Below are positions 33,482 through 41,922 of a stretch of 64,000 nt of DNA, piece by piece. The position numbers and the translations under genes were made by a program. Source of the DNA: Algoriphagus boritolerans DSM 17298 = JCM 18970 (GTDB lineage: Bacteria > Bacteroidota > Bacteroidia > Cytophagales > Cyclobacteriaceae). Numbering within the stretch: position 1 is the stretch's first letter; every line of letters starts with the position of its first letter. The notes below the pieces were generated by a model. That model saw nothing but the letters and a program-made list of their open reading frames with translations. It searched no databases and was not told the origin of the DNA. The stretch spans positions 1 to 64,000 of the forward strand of contig NZ_FNVR01000012.1 in the NCBI RefSeq assembly GCF_900108085.1. Direction: 5' to 3'.

Positions 33482-34872
33482 ATTGGGATGTAGAGACACT
33501 TTCAAGGATTCAATTTGCTTTTACTATCATGTTTCACTACATCTTCCCGCCATTCAGTATTGGATTGGGCTTATTGCTGGTGATCTATGAGTCACTTTTC
33601 CTGATCACTAAAAAGAAAATCTATGAAAAGATCACCCGGTTTTGGATCAAGATTTTCGCTGCAAATTTCTCTGTAGGAGTAGCGTCAGGTATTGTTATGG
33701 AATTTGAGTTTGGCACCAACTGGTCCACCTATGCGCGGTTTGTTGGAGACATTTTCGGTTCTCCGCTCGCTGCCGAGGGGATTTTTGCCTTTTTTCTTGA
33801 ATCGGGTTTTCTGGCGATACTCTTGTTTGGATGGCATCGGGTCAAGCCCGGGATGCACCTCTTTGCCACCATTATGGTTGCCGCCGGGAGTATCCTCTCC
33901 GGCTTTTGGATCGTGGTGGCGAATAGCTGGCAGCAGACTCCTGTCGCCTATGATATTGTGGTGGATTACGGAATCAGAAGAGCAGTCATCACAGATTTCT
34001 GGGCGATGGTATTTAATCCTTCAGCCATGGTCCGATTTACGCACGTGATTATTGGAGCTTGGATTCAAGGAGCTTTCTTGGTCATGAGTGTCTCGGCTTA
34101 TTATCTGGTCAAAAAAATCAATGTAGAGTTTGCCCAAAAGTCTTTTGCCATTGCCCTAGGAGTAGCCGCTGTTTCTTCTTTAGCTCAGCCTTTTATCGGG
34201 CATGAGCATGCCAAAATTGTCAGCGAGTGGCAACCGGCAAAACTTGCCGCCTTTGAAGGACTATACGAAACCCAAACCAAAGCGCCACTTTACCTCTTTG
34301 GATGGACTGATCCTGATACACGAGAAACCTCCGGTGTAGCCATACCGGGAATGCTCAGCTTTTTGGTGCATGGAGATTTTGACGGAGAAGTCAAGGGCTT
34401 GGAGGAATTCCCCGAGGAAGACTGGCCTGCCGTGAATGGAGTCTTTCAGAGCTATCACTTGATGGTGGCACTGGGAATGTTATTCATCGGAGTCACACTG
34501 CTGAGCTTGTTTTTACTTTGGCGAAAGCAGCTTTTTACTCCAAAATGGTCCTGGCTGATGAAACTTTACATTCCCGCAGTAGCCTTACCGGTGCTAGCCA
34601 ATCAATTGGGTTGGGTATCCGCAGAGCGGGGCCGGCAACCTTGGATTGTGCAGGGACTATTGAGAACAAGTGAAGGAATATCCAAGTCTATCTCTGCCCC
34701 GGAAGTAATGATCTCATTGGTTTTGTTTGTCCTTGTGTACATCCTCCTGTTTTTCGTTTGGCTCTATGTGCTGGATCGGGAAATAAAGCACGGGCCAGAG
34801 CACTTAAGCACAGGTGTGGAAGCCGGATATCATAAAAAATCAGAACGAATGGACGTCATTAAACCGCATTGA
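33478..34872 (+). CDS. cydA: Cytochrome bd ubiquinol oxidase subunit I
   Basis: 464 aa, shorter than the E. coli enzyme (522 aa), which suggests the short Q-loop type. His20 in [14 protein letters not shown] and His189 in VRFTHV match the heme b595 and b558 ligands. [17 protein letters not shown] near residue 103 carries the conserved Glu. [13 protein letters not shown] near 385 is the CydA signature block. Several helices cross the inner membrane. With CydB it forms a quinol oxidase with high oxygen affinity. It is second in the small-protein-cydA-cydB operon and is probably controlled by the adjacent Crp/Fnr protein. Confidence 0.97.
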   Translation: MNWDVETLSRIQFAFTIMFHYIFPPFSIGLGLLLVIYESLFLITKKKIYEKITRFWIKIFAANFSVGVASGIVMEFEFGTNWSTYARFVGDIFGSPLAAEGIFAFFLESGFLAILLFGWHRVKPGMHLFATIMVAAGSILSGFWIVVANSWQQTPVAYDIVVDYGIRRAVITDFWAMVFNPSAMVRFTHVIIGAWIQGAFLVMSVSAYYLVKKINVEFAQKSFAIALGVAAVSSLAQPFIGHEHAKIVSEWQPAKLAAFEGLYETQTKAPLYLFGWTDPDTRETSGVAIPGMLSFLVHGDFDGEVKGLEEFPEEDWPAVNGVFQSYHLMVALGMLFIGVTLLSLFLLWRKQLFTPKWSWLMKLYIPAVALPVLANQLGWVSAERGRQPWIVQGLLRTSEGISKSISAPEVMISLVLFVLVYILLFFVWLYVLDREIKHGPEHLSTGVEAGYHKKSERMDVIKPH

Positions 34873-34874
34873 TC

Positions 34875-35951
34875 ATGGATTTTAACGTAGTATGGTACAT
34901 TTTAGTCGGGGTTTTACTTGTTGGCTATGCGATTCTGGATGGCTTTGATCTGGGGGTGGGGATTCTTCACCTGCGAAGCAAAGGAGATCATGACCGTCGC
35001 ATCCTGATGAATGCCATTGGGCCAGTTTGGGATGGAAATGAAGTATGGCTGATCACAGCAGGTGGGGCACTTTTTGCAGCTTTTCCCAATGTGTATGCCA
35101 CTGCTTTCTCCGGATTTTATCTCCCTTTCATGGTGCTGTTGATTGCTTTGATTTTTCGGGCAGTTTCGATTGAGTTTCGCAGCAAGGAACCGGGGAAACG
35201 CTGGAGGAGCTTTTGGGATGGAGGTTTCTCTATTGGATCGATTGTGGCTGCCTTTCTATTTGGAGTAGCCATTGGTAATATCGTCATGGGTTTCCCCATC
35301 GGCGAGGACATGGAGTATCAAGGGACGTTTTTCGACTTGCTCAACCCCTATTCCATAGCCTCAGGTTTTTTTGCCTTGAGCATGTTTGCGCTTCATGGAG
35401 GGATTTATCTCAATATGAAAACTGAAGGTGAGCTTCAGAAGCAAGTCCAAGGCTGGATCAAGCTGAATTACTGGATTTTCGTGATCTTCTTTGTGATCTT
35501 CTCCGGTATGACACTCTATCTGAAACCGGAAATGATCGCCAATTTTTCCTTTGGAAAAATAGATCTTCCGGGCAACAAACATGAACTGGTCGAAAATCAC
35601 GAAACCATGATTTCGGTCTTTGCCTGGACAGTTGTGGTCCTGAATATTCTGGCCATTGCCAACATTCCGAGGATGCTTTCAAAAGGTCGGGAAGGTTGGG
35701 CCTTTATTTCTTCAGCAAGTATGATCGGTGCAGTGGTGATGCTGTTTGCCTTGGGTATTTTTCCAAACCTGATGGTTTCTAATCTCGATCCCAAGTTCAA
35801 CCTGGATATCTACAACGGTGCCTCTTCGGCTTACACGCTAAAGACTATGGCCATTTTGGCGTCATTTGGGCTACCATTTGTCGTATCGTACACCACCATC
35901 ATCTATTGGACCTATCGGGGAAAAGTGAAATTAGATGATAGTAGCTATTAA
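34875..35951 (+). CDS. cydB: Cytochrome bd ubiquinol oxidase subunit II
   Basis: 358 aa from the ATG at 34875 (MDFNVVWYILVG), 2 bp after the cydA stop. A TTG two codons earlier is less likely. The family signature YAILDGFDLGVGIL near residue 15 and VWDGNEVWLITAGGALFAAFP near 48 are present, with about eight hydrophobic helices. It has no heme ligand role in most enzymes but is required for the oxidase complex. No terminator is visible after it. Confidence 0.97.
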   Translation: MDFNVVWYILVGVLLVGYAILDGFDLGVGILHLRSKGDHDRRILMNAIGPVWDGNEVWLITAGGALFAAFPNVYATAFSGFYLPFMVLLIALIFRAVSIEFRSKEPGKRWRSFWDGGFSIGSIVAAFLFGVAIGNIVMGFPIGEDMEYQGTFFDLLNPYSIASGFFALSMFALHGGIYLNMKTEGELQKQVQGWIKLNYWIFVIFFVIFSGMTLYLKPEMIANFSFGKIDLPGNKHELVENHETMISVFAWTVVVLNILAIANIPRMLSKGREGWAFISSASMIGAVVMLFALGIFPNLMVSNLDPKFNLDIYNGASSAYTLKTMAILASFGLPFVVSYTTIIYWTYRGKVKLDDSSY

Positions 35952-36117
35952 AAAGTATTCTTTCGAAAAGTCCTCAAAATATAACGAAGAAGAATGCTCA
36001 GCACCTCTCGAGAAATCTAAACAAAAATCAGAGTAGTCAGCGGCTTCAAATTGTAGAAAGATCCCCAAATCAGACTTGGATGTGAGTTTAGTCACCAGTA
36101 AATGAATTTTCAGCAGG

Positions 36118-36125
36118 TAGATTTG
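36118..36125 (+). promoter_or_regulatory. -7 box of the peroxiredoxin promoter
   Basis: TAGATTTG matches TAnnTTTG exactly, 36 bp before the ATG at 36162. This supports that start over the in-frame ATG at 36102, which would precede the promoter. No clear -33 TTG is seen. Confidence 0.35.
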
Positions 36126-36161
36126 TTCTATCAGATTTCAAAAACGATAAATAATCATATC

Positions 36162-36809
36162 ATGGAAGATCAACAATTAACTATGCCAAGAATCGGGGAT
36201 ATGGCTCCTGATTTTGTAGCTATGACTACCACTGGAAAGATGCAATTTTCCGAATACATCAAGGGAAAATGGGTAATTCTATTTTCACACCCAGCTGATT
36301 TCACGCCTGTCTGTACTACTGAAATGAGTGGATTTGCTTTGGAACAAAAGTTCTTTGACGAGCTTGATACCAAATTGGTCGGCTTGAGTATCGATAGTAT
36401 CCATTCCCACATTGCTTGGGTGAATAATGTAAAGAAAAACACCGGGGTTCTGTTCGAATTTCCAATCATTGCAGACATAGACATGAAAGTATCGAAGCTA
36501 TACGGAATGCTGCAGCCTGGAGAAAGTGAAACTGCCGCAGTCCGTGCAGTATTTTTCATAGATCCAAGCGGAAAAATCAGATTGATCATGTACTACCCGC
36601 TCAATGTAGGACGAAATATGGAAGAGATTAAGCGCGTCTTGCTAGCCTTGCAAGCTGCTGATAAATATAAAGTAGCGATGCCTCTGAACTGGAAGCCTGG
36701 AGAAAAAGTAATTGTACCTCCACCAAAGACAGTAGAAGAAATGCTGGAGCGTGAAGCGAGTGATTATGAGATGGTGGACTTCTATTTGGCTAAAAAAGAG
36801 CTCGTTTAG
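36162..36809 (+). CDS. 1-Cys peroxiredoxin (Prx6-type)
   Basis: 215 aa from the ATG at 36162 (MEDQQLTMPRIG). The active site DFTPVCTTE places the peroxidatic Cys at residue 51, with Thr48 three residues before it. No second Cys is present, so it is a one-Cys enzyme that depends on an external reductant. The extended C-terminal part (GEKVIVPPPKTVEEMLER) is typical of Prx6. It reduces hydrogen peroxide or organic hydroperoxides in the cytoplasm. A strong terminator follows at 36844. Confidence 0.95.
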   Translation: MEDQQLTMPRIGDMAPDFVAMTTTGKMQFSEYIKGKWVILFSHPADFTPVCTTEMSGFALEQKFFDELDTKLVGLSIDSIHSHIAWVNNVKKNTGVLFEFPIIADIDMKVSKLYGMLQPGESETAAVRAVFFIDPSGKIRLIMYYPLNVGRNMEEIKRVLLALQAADKYKVAMPLNWKPGEKVIVPPPKTVEEMLEREASDYEMVDFYLAKKELV

Positions 36810-36843
36810 CACTTAATTTGGATTAAAGGGTTAATTAAATGGG

Positions 36844-36878
36844 AAAGCCTTTTCGAAATATTCGGGAAGGTTTTTTTG
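36844..36878 (+). terminator. Terminator of the peroxiredoxin gene
   Basis: A 14-bp stem (36844-36857 with 36861-36874, three wobble pairs) closes a 3-nt loop and runs into seven T at 36871-36877. It lies 35 bp past the stop. Confidence 0.85.
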
Positions 36879-37443
36879 TTTTCAGGCCAAAAATCAGAAT
36901 CTTCTGGAAATCGATTTCAGAAAACTCCAAAAACCAGATTTTGAACTTTTCACACTTTTTTGTTAAAAAAGAGCAAATTTTTAAACCAGTTTTTAAATTT
37001 TTGACATAAATCAAAAACTGCTGGGCAAAAAATAAGGGAGCCTTTTTAAAATTAGGCTCCCTATCAGGGTTTATTGTGAATGGATTAAAACCATATAAAC
37101 TTTGGCAAAGCACTGGGTTAAACAATTATTCTGTTTGCTAAAGTTTATTAAACCTATTAAAACCAAACAAACAATCAAAATTTCAGTTAAAAATTTTTGA
37201 TTTATTTTTAAATCCAGCTTTTAAGATTTCGCAACTTCTCGGTCAACTTCATTCAATTTTTCAATTAACTTGAGTACAAACCCGCCACTTAATGAAAAAA
37301 AACTTCCTTTCCCTGGTAATCCATTTTGTCATCGGGATCAATACCGTCCCACAATCTAGCGAGGCCAAATGAAATCCCGTAAAATCTGCGCAGGAACGGG
37401 AGAAAATGTTAAGCGCTTTTTCCTTGAAAATCTAAAGTAGGAC
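36879..37443. other. Gene-free, AT-rich region with hairpins
   Basis: No convincing gene. 37035-37062 is a 9-bp stem (AGGGAGCCT/AGGCTCCCT) with a T-rich tail only on the minus strand. 37095-37148 holds a 15-bp inverted repeat (one wobble) around a 24-bp spacer. A 26-codon ORF at 37292-37372 reads MKKNFLSLVIHFVIGINTVPQ, like a bare signal peptide, and may be the remnant of an exported protein. A long minus-strand frame here has no protein character. Confidence 0.5.
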
Positions 37444-38163
37444 ATGGAAAACAACATTCATTTACCCAAAACAAATTTTGGAAAGCTACAAGAGTACCTG
37501 CGGGAATTTGTCTATGGTGGGATTGATGGAGCGGTGACTACCTTTGCCGTGGTGGCGGGAGGTTTTGGAGCCAATTTGAATCCGGGAATTCTGATTATTT
37601 TGGGCCTTGCCAATTTACTGGCGGATGGTTTTTCGATGTCTGTCGGAGCTTACCTCTCTGCCAAAAGTGAGGGCGATAATTTTGGCAAGCATGAGAAAAT
37701 CGAGTATTGGGAAATCGAAAATCTCCCTGAAATGGAGCGGGAAGAAATTGCCACTATCTACCGTAAAAAAGGTTTTAAAGGCGAACTTTTGGAGAATATC
37801 GTGAATCACATCTGCTCAGACAAAGACTTGTGGGTAGCAGAGATGATGAAGGACGAACTTGGAATGATGCGGGACAGCAAAAGTCCATTTAAGATTGGCT
37901 TGGCCACCCTGATTTCCTTTGTGTTGGTCGGCTTCATTCCACTGATGGTCTACCTCTACGATTTCTTTTTCCCAACAGATCTCAATATTTTTCTTTGGAC
38001 CAGCATACTTACCGGACTCGCCTTCATGATTGTCGGCTGGCTCAAAGGCATTGTAAACCAAACCTCCAAGCTTAGAAGTGTTTCCGAAACCTTAGGACTG
38101 GGGCTTCTGGCCGCAGTAGTAGCCTTTTATGTCGGAGATTTGTTAGAAAGCTTTTTTATGTAA
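37444..38163 (+). CDS. VIT1/CCC1 family iron/manganese transporter
   Basis: 239 aa. The N-terminal block [27 protein letters not shown] (in parts) is the VIT1/CCC1 signature, followed by [18 protein letters not shown] near residue 60, which provides the metal-path residues. The cytoplasmic segment between helices 2 and 3 is Glu-rich and probably binds metal ([25 protein letters not shown], in parts). Three further helices end the protein. It moves Fe2+ or Mn2+ across the inner membrane. The next gene starts 8 bp downstream, so the two probably share a transcript. Confidence 0.93.
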   Translation: MENNIHLPKTNFGKLQEYLREFVYGGIDGAVTTFAVVAGGFGANLNPGILIILGLANLLADGFSMSVGAYLSAKSEGDNFGKHEKIEYWEIENLPEMEREEIATIYRKKGFKGELLENIVNHICSDKDLWVAEMMKDELGMMRDSKSPFKIGLATLISFVLVGFIPLMVYLYDFFFPTDLNIFLWTSILTGLAFMIVGWLKGIVNQTSKLRSVSETLGLGLLAAVVAFYVGDLLESFFM

Positions 38164-38171
38164 AATCAAGG

Positions 38172-38954
38172 ATGAAAACCATTCAAGAAGTATTGATCCG
38201 GCTGGATCAAATCATAGCCGAATGCCAAAGCGAACAATCCCGAATCGGCTATTTTGCAATCCTATACCGTCAAGTTACGCGCAGAGTTCGAGACGGAATT
38301 TTGGCGGATGAATTTGAAGACAATCCAAGAATGGAAATCTTGGACGTCCTTTTTGCAAAGCGGTTTGTCGATGCCTATGAACTTTGGAAAAGTGGCGCCA
38401 AGCCCACCGAAAGCTGGAGGCTGGCTTTCGAAGCAAGTAGAGATTCTGGACACCTCGTTTTGCAGCATTTATTCCTGGGAATCAATGCCCACATCAATTT
38501 GGATTTGGGAATTGCAGCTTCCGAAACCATGTTGGGGAAAGACTTGGCCGGAATCAAGGGAGATTTCAATAAAATCAACTCAGTCCTGGCCGAGCTGTTG
38601 GACGGGGTCAAAGCAAATATCAGCACAGTCTCCCCTATTTTCGGATGGCTGATCCCTTTGGCCAAAGGGCGTGACGAAATGCTGCTCAACTTTTCCATCC
38701 AAGTTGCCCGGGACGGCGCTTGGAAATACGCAGGAGAATATCATTTGGACCCGCACAAGGATTTTCAGGTCAGAGAACGTGATACCAACATCTCCAAACT
38801 GGCAAAAAAGCTAATCAATCCCGGAAAGTTTCTGGCTTTTATAGTGAAAATAGTTGCTTTCGCAGAGTGGAAATCTGTATCCAGAACAATGGAACAGCTG
38901 GATATAGTGGCCGAAAAAACGCAAAACAACCTTCAAATTGATTCAAAAATTTAA
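38172..38954 (+). CDS. DUF5995 family protein
   Basis: 260 aa, soluble, no signal peptide. Conserved-looking blocks are YFAILYRQVTRRVRDGI near residue 26, WRLAFEASRDSGHLVLQHLFLGINAHINLDLGIA (in parts) near 82 and WLIPLAKGRDEMLLNFSIQVARDGAWKYA near 156. The His-rich LVLQHLFLGINAHINLDL helix could bind metal. The family has no assigned function that I know. It lies 8 bp after the metal transporter, which hints at a metal-related role, but this is only context. Confidence 0.8.
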   Translation: MKTIQEVLIRLDQIIAECQSEQSRIGYFAILYRQVTRRVRDGILADEFEDNPRMEILDVLFAKRFVDAYELWKSGAKPTESWRLAFEASRDSGHLVLQHLFLGINAHINLDLGIAASETMLGKDLAGIKGDFNKINSVLAELLDGVKANISTVSPIFGWLIPLAKGRDEMLLNFSIQVARDGAWKYAGEYHLDPHKDFQVRERDTNISKLAKKLINPGKFLAFIVKIVAFAEWKSVSRTMEQLDIVAEKTQNNLQIDSKI

Positions 38955-39149
38955 CTTACAAATAATTCAAGGCAAAAGGCCGAGATAATAGTGATGATCT
39001 ACACCTACTGAAGTCCTAAATAAAAGTCTTTTGATGCGTTTTAATTCACAGACATCTAGCTCAAAGTAGCGAACATCCCTATCCGAATTTTGAATACTAT
39101 ACAATTCGCAGTACCTTTTGATCGAAGCCCATACAACCCTATCCAATAG

Positions 39150-39680
39150 ATGAACCTTCACAACGAACCTTTTTTGATCAGAGAAGCGAAGTCAAAGGAA
39201 TTTGAGGAAACAGGGAAGATGATGGTAGGGGTGTACTCCGGGCTAAAAGGTTTTCCTCAACCTGAGGATTTTCCGCAATATTATGACCTCTTGCTGCATA
39301 TAGGGAGACTCACCGAAAAACCGAAAACCTCACTTTTGATCGCCTCAGACAACAATAAAGCTGTATTGGGTGCCGTAGTTTACTTGGGAGATATGAGCAA
39401 CTACGGTTCCAAAGGATTGGCAACACAAGAAAAAAATGCCGCAGGAATCCGATTTTTGGCAGTTTCTCCCAATGCCAGAGGATTGGGAATCGGAAAAGCT
39501 CTGACATTTGCCTGTATCCAAAAGGCAAAGGATTCCGGCTTGGCCCAAGTGATCCTGCACACTACCTTGACGATGATGACTGCCTGGAAGATGTACGAAA
39601 AAATGGGCTTCCAGCGTGCTTACGAATTGGATTTTGATCAGGGTGATTTACATGTCTTTGGCTTTAGGCTGCTGCTATAA
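39150..39680 (+). CDS. GNAT family N-acetyltransferase
   Basis: 176 aa. The acetyl-CoA binding motif A is FLAVSPNARGLGIGKALTFACIQKA (in parts; about residues 105-129), with the R/Q-x-x-G-x-G/A loop as RGLGIG. LHTTLTMMTAWKMYEKMGFQRA forms motif B. It is cytoplasmic. The acceptor cannot be told. Confidence 0.92.
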   Translation: MNLHNEPFLIREAKSKEFEETGKMMVGVYSGLKGFPQPEDFPQYYDLLLHIGRLTEKPKTSLLIASDNNKAVLGAVVYLGDMSNYGSKGLATQEKNAAGIRFLAVSPNARGLGIGKALTFACIQKAKDSGLAQVILHTTLTMMTAWKMYEKMGFQRAYELDFDQGDLHVFGFRLLL

Positions 39681-39739
39681 GTAACGAATACTTTCAATTG
39701 CAATTCCTGTTTTTAATTGAAATCCTTTAATTTGAAATC

Positions 39740-40546
39740 ATGCAAAGACGCCCCTTTCTTCAGAAAATCAGTTTGATCAGCTCCTCCCTGATGACCATGC
39801 CTTTTATCTCCTTCGGAAAAAAAGATTTCCCCAAATCCACCCAACTTAAGTTCATCACTGCTTCGGATGGACACTATGGCCAACCCAATACGGACTATGA
39901 AACATCCCACCGACTCCTGATCGATGCTATCCATCGCGAGGAAAATGTGGATTTTGTGGTCTTCAATGGCGATCTGATCCACGATGAGCCCAAATGGATG
40001 CCTGAAGTCTTAAAAGTCTATGAAACACTAAAAGTGCCCTACTATGTCTGCAAGGGCAATCATGACCGCATTTCGGAGGCTTCTTGGCTCCAACTCTGGG
40101 GACAACCCGCTGATTTTTCTTTCATCCAAAAGGAACAGTACGGTTTCATTTTGATGAACTGCTCCAACGAGGCCGGAGACTACCTCTGTGCCAACATCAG
40201 TTTTGCAAAGGCGATCTTGGAAGAATATGCCCGACTTACCCATGTTTTTCTGTTTGTCCACATTTCCCAAAACGATTGGACCAGGCACGGAGTCGCCTGT
40301 GATGATTTACTGAAACTCATCGCCAGCTATCCGAATGTAAAGGCAACGTTTCACGGCCATGATCACGATGTAGATGGAATCATGATCAACCGAAAGAAGC
40401 CTTATTTTTGGTCCGGACATTTCGGCGGCAGTTGGGGCAATCCCTTTACAAGTTATCGGGTATGCGAAGTAGGTGAAGACGGCAAGACGGTCACTTACCT
40501 CAAATCAGTCAAAGACGGGGCGATCCTGAATGGACATACCCTTTGA
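39740..40546 (+). CDS. Tat-exported metallophosphoesterase
   Basis: 268 aa. The N-terminus MQRRPFLQKISLISSS has RRPFLQK, a twin-arginine motif, and a short hydrophobic stretch, so export as a folded protein is likely. Calcineurin-like motifs appear in order: ASDGHYG near residue 40, VFNGDLIHDE near 75, CKGNHDR near 105 and FHGHDHDV near 210. These ligate two metal ions. It hydrolyses phosphomono- or diesters in the periplasm. The substrate is unknown. Confidence 0.9.
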   Translation: MQRRPFLQKISLISSSLMTMPFISFGKKDFPKSTQLKFITASDGHYGQPNTDYETSHRLLIDAIHREENVDFVVFNGDLIHDEPKWMPEVLKVYETLKVPYYVCKGNHDRISEASWLQLWGQPADFSFIQKEQYGFILMNCSNEAGDYLCANISFAKAILEEYARLTHVFLFVHISQNDWTRHGVACDDLLKLIASYPNVKATFHGHDHDVDGIMINRKKPYFWSGHFGGSWGNPFTSYRVCEVGEDGKTVTYLKSVKDGAILNGHTL

Positions 40547-40644
40547 TGTTTTTAGTTTTGGCTACGAAGACATTAAGGCGCTAAGTTTTCTTCCCACAAA
40601 GCAAAATAGATTTTGGGTTGGAAGCTTCTTGATCTCCGTTTTAA

Positions 40645-41552
40645 CTCCACTTCCAAGGAAAAACAGGCATGGAAATCTCCGTTCTGGGTTTTGGGGCATC
40701 TCCCATCGGCAATGTGTTTGACCCTGTCGATGAAAAAGAAGGAATCACCGCTGTGCATTATGCACTGGATCAGGGTGTGAACTTCTTCGATGTTTCACCC
40801 TTTTATGGGATTACTTTGGCAGAAAGTCGACTGGGAAAAGCGCATGAAGGATCAAGGAAAAACATCATTCTAGCCGGCAAATGTGGTCGCTATAACTTGC
40901 ATCGTTTTGATTTTTCCCGAAAAAAAATCCTGAAACGTATCGACGAATCCCCCACTCGACTCAAAACTGACTACCTGGATCTTTTTCAGTTGCACGACAT
41001 TGAGTTTGTAGATAAGGCGATTTTAATCGAAGAAGTAGTACTCGAAATCCAGGAGGTGGTAAAATCTGGAAAGGCCCGATTCCGGGGAATCACAGGCCTT
41101 TCGGCCCGTTAGCTCACCCAAATCCCACGCGAAACAGATCCGGATACCGATCCTATCGTGGGGGCATTACAACGCTTGAAGACGAAATTACTGATGAACT
41201 CGTCCCGATTTCTCTGGAAATGAGTTTCGGACTGATGAATGCAGAACCACAGTTAAAGCGTTTCGGATAGTAACTTGCCACCTTGGCATCGATTCCCACC
41301 TGAAGTCAAGTCCATGCAGCCCACTTTACTCGAGCTTTGCAAAAACTATGGAGTCAAACGCAGCGCTGTAGCGCTCCGCCATACGATGGATCTCATCCCT
41401 ATATCGCGACCACGATAATTGGCATGTGCGAACTTGAAGTGGTCAAGCAAAATGTCGCCGCTTTGGATTTTGAGATTCCTAATGAACTCCTTCAAAAAAT
41501 CAATCACAAAATCAGGAGAATTACCCCCTCAAATACACTGAAAATCAAATAG
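40645..41552 (+). pseudogene. Broken aldo/keto reductase (L-galactose dehydrogenase type)
   Basis: The first piece (40669-41112) reads GKTGMEISVLGFGASPIGNVF, VNFFDVSPFYG, KTDYLDLFQLHDIEF and FRGITGLSAR before a stop. Homology continues in other frames: TTLEDEITDELVPISLEMSF ending in TAG near 41270, then PPWHRFPPEVKS and LLELCKNYGVKRSAVALRH, and finally HPYIATTIIGMCELEVVKQN to 41552. The normal protein has about 320 residues. At least two frame changes and stop codons interrupt it. The true N-terminus is also damaged, because a stop (40642-40644) lies 8 codons before the first ATG. Confidence 0.85.
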
Positions 41553-41562
41553 AAAAGGGAAT

Positions 41563-41588
41563 AATCAGAGGAATCTCAGTGATTTTTT
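41563..41588 (+). terminator. Terminator after the aldo/keto reductase pseudogene
   Basis: A bulged hairpin (AATCA-GAG-GAAT-CTC-AG-TGATT) runs into six T at 41583-41588, 10 bp past the last stop of the remnant. Confidence 0.5.
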
Positions 41589-41922
41589 ATTTCCAAAGCG
41601 TGATCGTTTGGTCCAAACATCATCCTCACTTTCCCGACATTTTCCTCCAAAAATCAGTCAAGCCCTTGACATGATTCCAATCCTTTTGTCTAATTTATAA
41701 ACATTATAATGTTAAAATAATTAACATTTAACAATTGGGTTACTCGGGATTTGTAATCCCGAGGTCCGATCTCAGAATTTCTAATCCAAATTCAATCGTT
41801 GGCTAGCTTTTCTGGAAGTGACCAATTTGTCCAGCTTCCGGAGAAGCAAGACAACGTAAACGCATATTTCGAGAAGCGCATTTCCGCTTTTCGTATTTCA
41901 TACCTCATACTTCGTATTTCCA
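41589..41922. repeat. Intergenic region with REP-like hairpin and repeat words
   Basis: 41708-41728 is a perfect 8-bp inverted repeat (AATGTTAA/TTAACATT). 41743-41763 is CTCGGGATTTGTAATCCCGAG, a perfect 9-bp stem with a TGT loop, of the kind associated with REP elements. 41875-41922 repeats TTTCGTATTTCATACCTCATAC words right up to the dnaE start codon. No gene. Confidence 0.6.

Noticed and set aside
37054-37066. Plus-strand terminator reading of the AGGGAGCCT hairpin
   Set aside because: There is no T run after the stem on the plus strand; only the minus strand shows a T-rich tail, and no minus-strand gene ends there.
36835-37125. 96-codon minus-strand frame after the peroxiredoxin gene
   Set aside because: It overlaps the terminator and both hairpins and has no protein-like pattern or start signal.
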